64,000 bases of DNA from Sulfurimicrobium sp964384915 (GTDB lineage: Bacteria; Pseudomonadota; Gammaproteobacteria; Burkholderiales; Sulfuricellaceae), in the NCBI GenBank assembly GCA_964384915.1, contig CAYLMA010000011.1, forward strand, positions 34,541-98,540. The letters run 5' to 3'. Under the pieces are notes generated by a model. It searched no databases, had not been told where the DNA came from, and worked only from the letters and a program-made list of their open reading frames with translations. The translations under genes were made by a program, and so were the position numbers. Shown here one piece after another: positions 52,604-61,496 of this stretch (the stretch's first letter is position 1; every line of letters begins with the position of its first letter).

Positions 52604-53577
52604 CAGGGTGTGCTCCCGGCTGGCTGGAATGCGCTTGCAAAGCAGGCCAGGAAGCGCGCCAGGTCGTTTTCCGGCAGATGGTTGATGCCGGCGGCGCTTT
52701 TGCGCCCGCCGCCGCTCTCGAACTGGCGGCACAGTTCGTCGGCGCCGGTCGGGTTCTGGCGCGGGGCGCGCACGCTGACCAGGTAGCCGCCGTTGGCCTT
52801 GCGGGTCAGCACGGCGTGGGCGAGGGCGGGTTCGGCGTGCGCCAGATGATTGCCGAAAACCCCGCTGACGCGCCTGCTCCAGGGCTGGTCGGGCAGGACA
52901 TAGGCGCTGCCGGCGGGCGTTTCCCATTCCGGCGCCAGCGCTTGGGCCAGCGCCATGTCGCCCGCGTAGCCCTGTTTCAGGCGCGGGAAAACGGGCTCTG
53001 CCGCGATGAAATCCAGCGGGTCGGGGTAGGGGCGCAGGCGCCGGTACAGATCGGCGGGATGGAAGTAAAGGTCGTCCACGCTTTCGCCGTAGGCATTGTA
53101 GTTGATGCATTCCCCCAGTTCGCGCAGGGCCTCGAGCTGTTGCGGCGTGAGGTCCAGGGGCGCGGCGGCGCGCGCGGCGGCCTGATGCAGGTTGTCGCCG
53201 AAAGCCGCGACCACGGCCCAGGCGCGGAAACGGCCTTGCAGCATGCGGTCGACCAGCAGGCTGGTGCAGGTTTCAGGGTCGGGATCGATGAGAACCTGGA
53301 GTGCCGGATGGACGGGGATTTCACCCGCGTAGTGATGGTCCACGTAAGTCACGCTTGCGCCCGAGTCCAGCAGGCGCAGCAGTGCGGCGCGGTTCTTGTC
53401 GAGCGAGATGTCCAGCGCGGTGACCCGGTCGCCGGTCCCGGCCTGCACCTGCTGCAACAATGCGATGTCGCGCTTGATGCCGGTCACCAGCGTGCCGTCA
53501 CAAGGTTCGGCGAGCCTGAGTTGATGAAGGGCGCAGATGCCGTCGGCATCGCCATTGAAGACGTCAAAAGTGTTCAT
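52603..53577 (-). CDS. DHH-family phosphoesterase
   Basis: The 324-residue product has the DHH motifs (VFNGDADGICALHQL; TALDISLD; VTYVDHHYAG) and a C-terminal DHHA1 domain with GGGRKSAAGIN. Relatives such as NrnA hydrolyse short oligonucleotides and pAp, the by-product of PAPS use. Direct coupling to an APS kinase gene makes a pAp-type role attractive, but it is inference. The ATG at 53577 gives MNTFDVFNGDADG; a longer start is unsupported. It is divergent from the MazG-like gene. Confidence 0.8.
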   Translation of the reverse strand: MNTFDVFNGDADGICALHQLRLAEPCDGTLVTGIKRDIALLQQVQAGTGDRVTALDISLDKNRAALLRLLDSGASVTYVDHHYAGEIPVHPALQVLIDPDPETCTSLLVDRMLQGRFRAWAVVAAFGDNLHQAAARAAAPLDLTPQQLEALRELGECINYNAYGESVDDLYFHPADLYRRLRPYPDPLDFIAAEPVFPRLKQGYAGDMALAQALAPEWETPAGSAYVLPDQPWSRRVSGVFGNHLAHAEPALAHAVLTRKANGGYLVSVRAPRQNPTGADELCRQFESGGGRKSAAGINHLPENDLARFLACFASAFQPAGSTP

Positions 53578-53615
53578 GGGCTGATATGATACACATTTTT
53601 TCCAAGGGAACCGCC

Positions 53616-53936
53616 ATGCAACAGCGTTCACTGGAAGGGCTGCGCGACGAGTTGCGGCGCTTTGCCGCCGCGCGCGACTGGGAGCAGTTCCATACCCCGA
53701 AAAATCTCGCCATGGCCTTGATTGTCGAGGCGGCCGAACTGGTCGAGCAGTTCCAGTGGCTGACGCCCGGGCAGAGCCAGGATCTTGCGCCGGAAAAGCA
53801 GGAAGCGGTGCGCCAGGAATGCGCCGACATCCTGATTTACCTCACCCGCCTGGCCGATGTGCTGGGCATCGACCTGCTCGATGCCACCAAGGACAAGCTG
53901 GTGATCAATGCCGCGAAATACCCGGCACAGGAATGA
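53616..53936 (+). CDS. MazG-like nucleotide pyrophosphohydrolase
   Basis: The 106-residue all-helical protein has the EAAELVEQFQW and ECADILIYLTRLAD metal-binding helices typical of MazG/dCTPase-like NTP pyrophosphohydrolases. It would hydrolyse (deoxy)nucleoside triphosphates to monophosphates; substrate unknown. The start at 53616 has AAGGGAA upstream. An ATG 30 bases earlier lies in the promoter region (TATGAT) and is less likely. Confidence 0.85.
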   Translation: MQQRSLEGLRDELRRFAAARDWEQFHTPKNLAMALIVEAAELVEQFQWLTPGQSQDLAPEKQEAVRQECADILIYLTRLADVLGIDLLDATKDKLVINAAKYPAQE

Positions 53937-53950
53937 GTTGAAAAGCGATT

Positions 53951-54071
53951 AACCACGGAGCACACGGAGGGCACAGAGAAAAGCTATGTGAGCCTTTTGT
54001 GATCCACCCAGAGTAAGAATGCCGATGTGTGATACAGGTTTTACTCCATGTTCTCCGTGTGCTCCGTGGTT
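53951..54071. repeat. ACCACGGAGCACACGGAG-type inverted repeat
   Basis: The left arm AACCACGGAGCACACGGAG at 53951 and the right arm TCCGTGTGCTCCGTGGTT ending at 54071 bracket about 80 bases. The sequence belongs to the same dispersed class as 14178-14203. No coding frame is credible. Confidence 0.7.
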
Positions 54072-54105
54072 GATAATGTTGTATTAAAAAGGTGACCTTC
54101 AATCC

Positions 54106-54414
54106 ATGAGCTATTTCGAAAAACACGTATTTTTCTGCACCAACCAGCGCGAGGACGGCCAGCCCTGCTGCGCCAACCACGATGCCCAGGCGATGCGCGA
54201 CCATGCCAAGGGGCGGGTCAAGAAGCTGGACCTGAACGGCCCGGGCAAGGTGCGCGTCAACAGCGCGGGCTGCCTCGACCGCTGCGGCGAGGGGCCGGTG
54301 CTGGTGGTCTACCCGGAAGCCGTGTGGTACACCTATGTGGACCAGTCGGATATCGATGAAATCATCGACAGCCACCTGGTGGGCGGCAAGGTCGTCGAGC
54401 GTCTCAAGATCTGA
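54106..54414 (+). CDS. thioredoxin-like [2Fe-2S] ferredoxin
   Basis: The 102-residue product (MSYFEKHVFFCTNQREDGQP) has the conserved cysteines FFCTNQ, PCC, and AGCLDRCGEGP of thioredoxin-like [2Fe-2S] ferredoxins, related to the NuoE C-terminal half and the Clostridium/Azotobacter type. It is a probable small electron carrier. No partner gene is obvious; the upstream repeats separate it from the MazG-like gene. Confidence 0.88.
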   Translation: MSYFEKHVFFCTNQREDGQPCCANHDAQAMRDHAKGRVKKLDLNGPGKVRVNSAGCLDRCGEGPVLVVYPEAVWYTYVDQSDIDEIIDSHLVGGKVVERLKI

Positions 54415-54490
54415 AATGGCCCATCGGTTTCTCGAATTTGCATGTTTCATGCTAAACTAAACCAATTGGACTAAGCCAAACTGAATTGCT

Positions 54491-54736
54491 ATGGAAACGG
54501 TCAATATCCACGAAGCCAAAACCCAGCTGTCGCGCCTGATCGAGCAGGCGGTCAAGGGGGATTCCTTCATCATCGCCAAGGCTGGAAAGCCGCTGGTCAA
54601 GGTGACCCGGCTCGACGCGCCATCGCCCGGACAGGTCCGCAGGCTGGGCTTCATGGCGGGCCAGATCAGGGTGCCTGATGACTTCGACCGCATGGGCAGC
54701 GGGGAAATCGAGCGGCTCTTCGGGGGTGAGGGATGA
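54491..54736 (+). CDS. Phd/YefM-type antitoxin
   Basis: The 81-residue product (METVNIHEAKTQLSRLIEQA) has the Phd/YefM N-terminal fold and a C-terminal tail that should wrap around the toxin. The stop overlaps the PIN toxin start (ATGA). The upstream AT-rich region (CTAAACTAAACC) probably contains the autoregulated promoter. Confidence 0.9.
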   Translation: METVNIHEAKTQLSRLIEQAVKGDSFIIAKAGKPLVKVTRLDAPSPGQVRRLGFMAGQIRVPDDFDRMGSGEIERLFGGEG

Positions 54737-55119
54737 AGCTGTTGCTGGATACCCATTTGCTGCTATGGGCGGCCGGCTCGCCCGAGCAGTTGCCCGCAGC
54801 TGCCCGCCCCCTGCTGGAAGACCCGCAGAACGAATTGCTCTTCAGCGCGGCCAGCCTTTGGGAAATTGCCATCAAACGCGGCCTTGGGCGCTCCGATTTT
54901 CAGGTGGATGCAAGGGTGCTGCGCCGGGGGCTGCTGGACAACGGCTATCAGGAACTGGTCATCGGCAGCGAGCACGCCGTTTCCATTGATAGTTTGCCGC
55001 CACTCCATAAAGACCCGTTCGACCGGATGCTGGTTGCGCAAGCCACCGTCGAAGGCATTACATTGCTGACGGCGGATACCTGGGTGGCGCAATATCCGGG
55101 CCCGATACGGCAGGTCTGA
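54733..55119 (+). CDS. PIN-domain toxin (VapC-like)
   Basis: The 128-residue ribonuclease-type toxin has the PIN acidic residues in LLLDTHLLLWAAGSP, SAASLWEIAIK, KDPFDRMLVAQA and LLTADTW. It would cleave specific RNAs when not bound by the Phd-like partner. Both genes look intact. Confidence 0.92.
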   Translation: MKLLLDTHLLLWAAGSPEQLPAAARPLLEDPQNELLFSAASLWEIAIKRGLGRSDFQVDARVLRRGLLDNGYQELVIGSEHAVSIDSLPPLHKDPFDRMLVAQATVEGITLLTADTWVAQYPGPIRQV

Positions 55120-55154
55120 TTCTGAATCCGCTGATTTCAACGGGGGGCGGGGCG

Positions 55155-56069
55155 TTGCCGCCAGTGCTTTCCGCAACCGGCCTTTTCAAGCGCTATGGCG
55201 CCAGCGAAGTGGTCGCGGGCCTCGACCTGGCGCTCGCGCCGGGGGAGTGTTTCGGCCTGCTCGGCCCCAACGGCGCGGGCAAGACCACCACGCTGCGCCT
55301 GCTGCTGGGCCTGACCCGGCCGGATAGTGGGTCGGTTTCGCTGCTGGGCCTGCCGGTGCCCGCCCGGGCGCGCGAGGCGCGCCTCAAGGTCGGCGTGGTG
55401 CCGCAGGTGGACAGCCTCGACCCGGATTTCACGGTGACGGAAAACCTGCTGGTCTACGGGCGCTACTTCGGCCTGAAGGACCACGAGATCCGGGCGCGCA
55501 TTCCCGCCCTGCTCGAATTCGCGGAGCTGGAAGGCAAGGCGGACGCCGGCATCGAATCGCTCTCCGGCGGCATGAAGCGGCGCCTGACCCTGGCGCGCGC
55601 GCTGGTCAACGATCCCGACGTGATCTTCCTCGATGAGCCCACCACCGGCCTTGACCCCCAGGCGCGCCACATGATGTGGCAGCGGCTGAGAAGATTGCTG
55701 AGCGAAGGCACAACCATCCTCCTTACCACCCACTTCATGGAAGAAGCCGAGCGCCTGTGCGACCGGCTGCTGATCATGGACAAAGGGGTGGCGGTCACCA
55801 CCGGCGCGCCGCGCGACCTGATCGCCGAGCACATCGAGCCGCATGTGGTGGAGATCTACGGCGACCACGAGGTTCGTGCGCGCACCGCCGAATATGCGGC
55901 GCTGTGCGAACGCCAGGAACTGGCAGGCGAAACGCTTTTCTGCTATGCCAAAGATCCCCAGCCCTTGCTGGATGTGCTGAAGCCGCAATTCGCGCTGCGC
56001 TACCTCCATCGCCCCGCCAACCTGGAGGACCTGTTTCTGAAACTGACGGGCCGGGAGCTGCGGGAGTGA
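55155..56069 (+). CDS. ABC-2 exporter ATPase (NodI-like)
   Basis: The 304-residue ATPase has Walker A GPNGAGKTTTLRLL, signature LSGGMKRRLTLARAL, Walker B VIFLDEPTTGLDP and the H-loop TTHFME. The C-terminal region resembles NodI-type exporters of lipo-oligosaccharides. The start is a TTG at 55155. Its permease partner is separated from it by an inserted Uma2 gene. Confidence 0.92.
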   Translation: MPPVLSATGLFKRYGASEVVAGLDLALAPGECFGLLGPNGAGKTTTLRLLLGLTRPDSGSVSLLGLPVPARAREARLKVGVVPQVDSLDPDFTVTENLLVYGRYFGLKDHEIRARIPALLEFAELEGKADAGIESLSGGMKRRLTLARALVNDPDVIFLDEPTTGLDPQARHMMWQRLRRLLSEGTTILLTTHFMEEAERLCDRLLIMDKGVAVTTGAPRDLIAEHIEPHVVEIYGDHEVRARTAEYAALCERQELAGETLFCYAKDPQPLLDVLKPQFALRYLHRPANLEDLFLKLTGRELRE

Positions 56070-56125
56070 TGGCCTAAACGATGCAAGAGGCGGTAAGATT
56101 GAATGCTAACAGGTTAGGAGAATGC

Positions 56126-56734
56126 ATGATGGGATTGCCGCATCCACAAGCGCATTACACGGTTGAAGACTACATGCAGTGGCCGGACGAAATCCGCTGC
56201 GAGTTGATTGACGGCGGAATCTGGGACATGTCGCCGGCACCCACGGTAGAGCACCAGCAACTGGTTTCCAGTTTGCACGTGGAAATTGCACTGTTTCTCC
56301 GTGAGCAGGAAAAATCCGGGGGAGGCGGCAAGCCGCCGTGCAGTATTCTGGAATCGCCCGTGGACGTAGTCCTTGCCTTCGATACCGTGGTGCAGCCCGA
56401 CCTCATCGTGGTGTGCGACCCCGCCAAGCTGGCCAACCGCAAGAATGTGCAGGGCGCGCCCGAGCTGGTGGTGGAAGTGCTTTCCCCGGCCACGGCAGCC
56501 AAGGACAAGCGGGAAAAGAAGGCCCTGTACGAGCGCTCCGGCGTGCCCCAGTACCTGATCGTCGATCCGGTGAGCTATTATGCCGAGCTCTACACATTGC
56601 ATGCCGGAAGCTACGGCGTGCCGCAAATCCTAAGCGCAGAAGATGAGCTTATCCTTGCGGTGGCGCCAGGCTTCGGCAAGACCCTGGCCGAACTGTTCGG
56701 ATGGCCGGTGAAAGTGAAAGTCCAAGAGCGCTAA
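56126..56734 (+). CDS. Uma2-family protein (restriction-endonuclease-like fold)
   Basis: The 202-residue protein has the Uma2 pattern: LPHPQAHYTVEDYMQWPD, CELIDGGIWDMSPAP, VVQPDLIVVCDP and APELVVEVLSPATAAKDKREK. The PD-(D/E)XK-like acidic residues and lysine appear present. The family is abundant in cyanobacteria and its function is unknown. The ATG at 56126 has TAGGAG six bases upstream. It sits between the two exporter genes, with the permease start two bases beyond its stop. Confidence 0.85.
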   Translation: MMGLPHPQAHYTVEDYMQWPDEIRCELIDGGIWDMSPAPTVEHQQLVSSLHVEIALFLREQEKSGGGGKPPCSILESPVDVVLAFDTVVQPDLIVVCDPAKLANRKNVQGAPELVVEVLSPATAAKDKREKKALYERSGVPQYLIVDPVSYYAELYTLHAGSYGVPQILSAEDELILAVAPGFGKTLAELFGWPVKVKVQER

Positions 56735-56735
56735 T

Positions 56736-57524
56736 TTGCCGTTAAAAACCGATTTCAGCGCGCCTTCCTTAAGCTGGCGCTTCATTTCCGTGTGGCGGCG
56801 CAACTTCCTGGTGTGGCGCAAGCTGGCGATACCATCCATTCTGGGCAACCTCGCAGACCCGGCGTTCTACATGCTGGGCCTGGGCTATGGCCTGGGCAGC
56901 CTGTTGCCAGAGGTGGGAGGCGTGTCCTACATGACCTTCCTTGCCGCCGGCACGCTGTGCTACAGCACCATGAACAGTGCCACCTTCGAGAGCCTGTATT
57001 CCGCCTTCTCGCGCATGCACGTGCAAAAAACCTGGGACGCGATGCTCAACGCGCCGCTGGAGCTGGATGACGTGATGCTCGGCGAGCTGGTGTGGGCGAC
57101 GAGCAAGAGCGTGCTCTCCGGCGTGGCGATCCTGGTCATCATCCTGGCGCTGGGGCTGGCGGATTCCTGGCTGCTGCTGTGGACCCTGCCGCTGCTGGTG
57201 CTGATCGGCTTCTGCTTCACCGGCCTGGCGCTGGTGATGAACGCGCTGTCTCCCAACTACGATTTCTTCATGTACTACTTCACCCTGGCAATCACGCCCA
57301 TGGTGCTCTTGTGCGGCGTGTTCTACCCGGTCGAGCAACTGCCGGCCTTCCTGCAAGCCGCCGCGAACTGGCTGCCGCTGACGCATGCCATCGCGCTGGC
57401 GCGGCCGCTGGTGCAGGGCGAATGGCCGCAGCAGGTGTTTCTCCACGCCGGCGTATTGCTGGCTTATGGGAGCGCGGGATTTTACCTGGCGTTGGTATTG
57501 GTGCGGCGCAGGCTGCTAAAATAG
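56736..57524 (+). CDS. ABC-2 exporter permease (NodJ-like)
   Basis: The 262-residue membrane protein has six transmembrane helices and the NodJ-like start SWRFISVWRRNFLVWRKLA, IPSILGNLADPAFYMLGLGY. It starts at a TTG directly after the Uma2 gene. With the ATPase at 55155 it should export a lipid-linked sugar or related product for the surface-polysaccharide locus that follows. Confidence 0.92.
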   Translation: MPLKTDFSAPSLSWRFISVWRRNFLVWRKLAIPSILGNLADPAFYMLGLGYGLGSLLPEVGGVSYMTFLAAGTLCYSTMNSATFESLYSAFSRMHVQKTWDAMLNAPLELDDVMLGELVWATSKSVLSGVAILVIILALGLADSWLLLWTLPLLVLIGFCFTGLALVMNALSPNYDFFMYYFTLAITPMVLLCGVFYPVEQLPAFLQAAANWLPLTHAIALARPLVQGEWPQQVFLHAGVLLAYGSAGFYLALVLVRRRLLK

Positions 57525-57551
57525 CGCGCTGAATTCATTGGGCAAATAATC

Positions 57552-58616
57552 ATGATCTTGGTAACTGGCGGCGCGGGCTTCATCGGCTCGAACTTCATTC
57601 TCGACTGGATTGCGGGCGAACAGACCCCGGTCGTCAACCTCGACAAGCTGACCTACGCCGGCAACCTGAACAATCTGGCCGCCCTGCACGGCGACGCGCG
57701 GCATGTTTTCGTGCAGGGCGACATCTGCGACGGCGCGCTGGTGGGGCGCCTGCTGCGCGAGCACAAACCGCGCGCGATTGTCCACTTCGCCGCCGAGAGC
57801 CACGTCGATCGCTCCATCCACGGCCCGGCGGAATTCATCCAGACCAACATCAACGGCACCTTCAGCCTGCTGGAAGAAGTGCGCGCCTACTGGCAGGCAT
57901 TGCCGGGCGCGGAAAAGGAAGCCTTCCGATTCCTGCATGTTTCCACCGACGAAGTCTACGGCTCGCTCGGCCCGGACGATGCGCCGTTTTCGGAAACCAC
58001 GCCCTACGCGCCCAACAGCCCCTATTCGGCGTCGAAAGCGGCTTCCGACCACCTGGTGCGCGCCTATCACCATACCTACGGCCTGCCGACGCTGACCACC
58101 AACTGCTCCAACAACTACGGCGCTTACCAGTTCCCCGAGAAACTCATCCCGCTGATCATTCTCAACGCCCTCAACGGCAGGCCGCTGCCGATCTACGGCG
58201 ACGGGCAGAACATCCGCGACTGGCTGTACGTCGGCGACCATTGCACGGCGATCCGCCAGGCGCTGGAAAAAGGCAGTCTCGGGGAGACCTACAACATCGG
58301 CGGCTGGAACGAGAAAACCAACCTCGAAGTGGTGCATACGGTGTGCGCCATTCTGGACGAGCTCAAGCCGGCGGCTGACGGCAAGCCTCATGCTTCCCTG
58401 ATTACCTACGTCAAGGACCGCCCCGGCCACGACCGGCGCTACGCCATCGACGCGCGCAAGATCGAGCGCGAACTGGGCTGGAAACCGGCGGAAACCTTCG
58501 AAACCGGCATCCGCAAGACGGTGCGCTGGTATCTGGAACATCTGGATTGGGTAGAAAATATCATCAGTGGCGAATATCAGTCCTGGATCAAAAAACAATA
58601 TGGGAAAACACAATGA
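57552..58616 (+). CDS. rfbB: dTDP-glucose 4,6-dehydratase RfbB
   Basis: RfbB makes dTDP-4-keto-6-deoxyglucose, the second step to dTDP-L-rhamnose. The 354-residue product has the NAD motif TGGAGFIGSNF, the active-site YSASKAASDH and VSTDEVYGSLG. Length is standard. Its stop overlaps the start of an inserted ORF6N gene. Confidence 0.97.
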   Translation: MILVTGGAGFIGSNFILDWIAGEQTPVVNLDKLTYAGNLNNLAALHGDARHVFVQGDICDGALVGRLLREHKPRAIVHFAAESHVDRSIHGPAEFIQTNINGTFSLLEEVRAYWQALPGAEKEAFRFLHVSTDEVYGSLGPDDAPFSETTPYAPNSPYSASKAASDHLVRAYHHTYGLPTLTTNCSNNYGAYQFPEKLIPLIILNALNGRPLPIYGDGQNIRDWLYVGDHCTAIRQALEKGSLGETYNIGGWNEKTNLEVVHTVCAILDELKPAADGKPHASLITYVKDRPGHDRRYAIDARKIERELGWKPAETFETGIRKTVRWYLEHLDWVENIISGEYQSWIKKQYGKTQ

Positions 58617-59158
58617 GCGAAGGATCATTGTCGTTGTGGGCGGAAGAAGATCTGGTTGCTCAACGCATCCTGTTGGCGCGAGGGCAAAAAGTCATGCTCG
58701 ATGCCGATCTGGCCATGCTTTATGGTGTAGAAACCCGTGCATTGGTTCAGGCTGTAAAGCGAAACATGCAGCGTTTTCCTGAAGACTTTATGTTTCAGTT
58801 GACAGAGGAAGAATGGGAAATTCTGAGATCACAAACTGTGATCTCAAAAGGGCGTGGCGGGAGGAGGTATGCGCCCTTCGCGTTTACTGAGCATGGAGCA
58901 TTGATGCTGGCCAGCATACTTAATTCTCAACGGGCGATCGAGGTGGGCATATTGGTGGTCCGGGCTTTCGTGAGGCTGCGCGAACTGCTGGCTGGCAACA
59001 AGGAATTGTCAGCCAAGCTGGATGAACTGGAACGCAAGCTTTCTACCCATGACCAAGCGATTACGGGGCTAATCGATGCGGTCCGGCGGCTCATGTCACC
59101 GCCCGCACGGGAGAAACGCCCCATCGGTTTTATTGTTAGGCCGGAGAATGATCAGTGA
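58613..59158 (+). CDS. ORF6N-domain protein
   Basis: The 181-residue product has an N-terminal ORF6N (KilA-N-related) domain (ILLARGQKVMLDADLAMLYG, VKRNMQRFPEDFMFQLTEEEW, YAPFAFTEHGALMLASIL) and a C-terminal coiled coil. Such proteins occur in phages and defence or accessory islands and are probably DNA-binding. Its ATG overlaps the rfbB stop, and its stop overlaps the GTG start of rfbA. It is thus inserted exactly between two rhamnose genes. Confidence 0.88.
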   Translation: MSEGSLSLWAEEDLVAQRILLARGQKVMLDADLAMLYGVETRALVQAVKRNMQRFPEDFMFQLTEEEWEILRSQTVISKGRGGRRYAPFAFTEHGALMLASILNSQRAIEVGILVVRAFVRLRELLAGNKELSAKLDELERKLSTHDQAITGLIDAVRRLMSPPAREKRPIGFIVRPENDQ

Positions 59159-60051
59159 ACATTGCCCCTAATCGCCCCAAAGGCATCATCCTCGCCGGCG
59201 GTTCCGGCACGCGCCTGCACCCGGTGACACTGGCGGTTTCCAAGCAACTGCTGCCGGTGTACGACAAGCCGATGATCTACTATCCCCTGTCCACGCTGAT
59301 GCTGGCCGGTGTTCGCGATATTTTGATCATCTCCACCCCGCAGGACACGCCGCGCTTCGAGCAGTTGCTGGGCGACGGCGCGCGCTGGGGGCTGAACATC
59401 TCCTACGCCGTGCAGCCCGAGCCGGAGGGCATCGCCCAAGCATTCATCATCGGCGCGGATTTCATCGGCGATGACCCCTGCGCCCTGGTGCTGGGCGACA
59501 ATATTTTCTACGGCCACGAACTGTCGGAAGACCTGCGGGCGGCGGCGAAGAAGACGCAGGGCGCGAGCATTTTCGCCTACCCCGTGCATGACCCAGAGCG
59601 TTATGGGGTGGTGGAATTTGATTTGAACCGGAATGCGGTCAGCATCGAGGAAAAGCCGGCCAAGCCGAAATCCCGCTATGCCGTCACCGGCCTGTATTTC
59701 TACGACAACCAGGTGGTGGAAATCGCGCGCAACATGAAGCCTTCGGCGCGCGGCGAGCTGGAAATCACCGACGTCAACAAGGCGTATCTGGCAAACGGCA
59801 CGCTCAATGTGGTGGTGATGGGTCGCGGCATGGCCTGGCTCGATACCGGCACGCACGAATCCCTGCTGGAGGCCTCGATGTTCATCGAAACCATCGAAAA
59901 GCGCCAGGGGCTGAAAATCGCCTGCCCCGAGGAAATCGCCTACCGCATGGGCTATATTTCGGCGCAGCAACTGGAGGCGCTGGCAGCGCCATTGGCCAAG
60001 AACGGCTATGGCCAGTATCTGCTGGATGTTTTGCGCGAAGAGGTGTATTGA
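59155..60051 (+). CDS. rfbA: glucose-1-phosphate thymidylyltransferase RfbA
   Basis: RfbA makes dTDP-glucose. The 298-residue product has the nucleotidyltransferase motif GIILAGGSGTRLHPVTLA, KPMIYYPLSTLML and the catalytic EEKP. The start is a GTG overlapping the stop of the ORF6N gene (GTGA), so its translation depends on that of the inserted gene. Length is normal. Confidence 0.96.
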   Translation: MNIAPNRPKGIILAGGSGTRLHPVTLAVSKQLLPVYDKPMIYYPLSTLMLAGVRDILIISTPQDTPRFEQLLGDGARWGLNISYAVQPEPEGIAQAFIIGADFIGDDPCALVLGDNIFYGHELSEDLRAAAKKTQGASIFAYPVHDPERYGVVEFDLNRNAVSIEEKPAKPKSRYAVTGLYFYDNQVVEIARNMKPSARGELEITDVNKAYLANGTLNVVVMGRGMAWLDTGTHESLLEASMFIETIEKRQGLKIACPEEIAYRMGYISAQQLEALAAPLAKNGYGQYLLDVLREEVY

Positions 60052-60593
60052 TGAAAATCCTTGCTACAGCCATTCCTGACGCCCTGATCATTGAACCTCA
60101 AGTTTTTGGCGATGAACGCGGCTTTTTCTTCGAGAGCTACAATGCGCGGAAATTTGCTGAATTGACCGGGCTGAAAACCGAATTCGTCCAGGACAACCAT
60201 TCCCGCTCGGCAAGGAATGTCCTGCGCGGCCTGCATTACCAGATCCGGCAACCCCAGGGCAAGCTGGTGCGGGTGGTGGCCGGCGCCGTATATGACGTGG
60301 CGGTGGACATTCGCAAAAACTCGCCCACCTTCGGCAAATGGGAAGGGGTTGAATTGTCGGCGGAAAACAAGCGCATGCTGTGGGTTCCGCCCGGCTTCGC
60401 GCATGGTTTCCTCGTGCTCAGCGAATATGCCGAATTCCTTTATAAAACAACCGACTACTGGGCGTCGGAGCATGAGCGCTGCATCGCCTGGAACGACCCG
60501 GATCTGAACATAGCATGGCCGCTTCAAGGTGAGCCGCAGCTTTCAGCCAAAGATCGTCATGGCGCGGCATTTTCGGGCGCTGAAGTTTTTTGA
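60051..60593 (+). CDS. rfbC: dTDP-4-dehydrorhamnose 3,5-epimerase RfbC
   Basis: RfbC epimerises the C3 and C5 positions. The 180-residue product has the active-site H in VLRGLHYQIRQPQGKLVRV, the Tyr in EFLYKTTDYW, and the family length. The ATG at 60051 overlaps the rfbA stop by one base (TGATG). After it comes a 124-base gap with a REP hairpin and an inserted two-gene unit. Confidence 0.96.
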   Translation: MKILATAIPDALIIEPQVFGDERGFFFESYNARKFAELTGLKTEFVQDNHSRSARNVLRGLHYQIRQPQGKLVRVVAGAVYDVAVDIRKNSPTFGKWEGVELSAENKRMLWVPPGFAHGFLVLSEYAEFLYKTTDYWASEHERCIAWNDPDLNIAWPLQGEPQLSAKDRHGAAFSGAEVF

Positions 60594-60648
60594 TGGCATG
60601 GCAGGATAGCTTCAATGAATTATTGATGCGGCTATTTAATGTTGAACT

Positions 60649-60676
60649 TGTAGGTCGGGCTAAAGCCCGACCTACA
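60649..60676. repeat. GTAGGTCGGGCT-type REP hairpin after rfbC
   Basis: A perfect palindrome with arms GTAGGTCGGGCT and AGCCCGACCTAC lies 55 bases after rfbC. The same unit occurs at 14209-14254. It could mark the insertion point of the MNT/HepT unit or act as a partial transcription end. Confidence 0.75.
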
Positions 60677-60717
60677 ATTAAAATAAATTCTGGCCAGATC
60701 AATAGCAAGGAAAACAC

Positions 60718-61035
60718 ATGAGATTACAGCCCAAGGAAGTGAATGCTATCAGGCAGGCCGCGCGAGATGCTTTTTTGCCGGGAACGGCGGTGTTCCTCTT
60801 TGGCTCACGGCTGCGCGACGAGGCGCGCGGCGGGGACATTGATCTCCTGGTCGAAACGCCAGAGGCCCTGTCCCCTGATGACCTGGTGCGACGACGCACG
60901 CATTTTGTATCCCGCATTTATCAGGCGCTCGACGAGCAACGCATCGATGTTGTGATTGCTACTCGTGGCCAGCAGGACGGGCGGGCTGTCGTGTCCATGG
61001 CGAAGCGTGACGGCTTGCAGGTGGCGCAGGTATGA
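60718..61035 (+). CDS. MNT-type nucleotidyltransferase (MntA antitoxin)
   Basis: The 105-residue minimal nucleotidyltransferase has the GSRLRDEARGGDIDLLVE active site with both acidic residues. In MntA/HepT systems this protein AMPylates or otherwise inactivates the HepT toxin. It is coupled to the next gene by an ATGA overlap. Confidence 0.88.
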   Translation: MRLQPKEVNAIRQAARDAFLPGTAVFLFGSRLRDEARGGDIDLLVETPEALSPDDLVRRRTHFVSRIYQALDEQRIDVVIATRGQQDGRAVVSMAKRDGLQVAQV

Positions 61036-61496
61036 GCGCGACAGACAGGATGAGTGCCGCGATATGGGAAGCGGATCGCCACGTGGGAACGCTCCTTGAT
61101 GCGCTTGGCGAGTGGGATTGCGCCCCGGTCTCTTCATGGGAAGAGCTTGAAAGGGACCGTGCCCGGGTTCGGGTGGTTGATCAGCTGCTGTTTCGTTTCA
61201 TGAAACTGCAGGATACGATAGGTGAGCGCCTGATCCCGGCAACGCTGGCGGCCCTGCGCGAATCTTTTGAAGAGTGGCCCATGCGCGACCGCCTTAACCG
61301 ACTGGAAAAACTGGGTTATCTCGATGTTGAAAACTGGTTGAGCTGGCGAGAGATTCGCAATCGCCTGGCTCACGAATATCCCGATCAGCCAGAAATCCGT
61401 TTCGCCGCATTAATGGCGGCCATTGAGGCGGCCCGTGCTCTGTCCACGCTGTATCAGGATTGGCATGCACGCCTGAAGCAGGCCGGTTTGACATGA
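61032..61496 (+). CDS. HepT-type toxin (HEPN ribonuclease)
   Basis: The 154-residue all-helical protein has the HEPN RX4HXY motif in REIRNRLAHEYPD, near the end of the domain. This matches HepT-like RNases paired with MNT proteins. Its stop overlaps the rfbD ATG, so this TA pair is placed within the rhamnose operon. Both genes look intact. Confidence 0.87.
   Translation: MSATDRMSAAIWEADRHVGTLLDALGEWDCAPVSSWEELERDRARVRVVDQLLFRFMKLQDTIGERLIPATLAALRESFEEWPMRDRLNRLEKLGYLDVENWLSWREIRNRLAHEYPDQPEIRFAALMAAIEAARALSTLYQDWHARLKQAGLT

Noticed and set aside
50915..53110. Long frame that would add 169 residues to the APS-kinase fusion
   Set aside because: The extension is a shifted reading of the DHH gene. 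The ATG at 52603 gives the normal ATP-sulfurylase-type N terminus.
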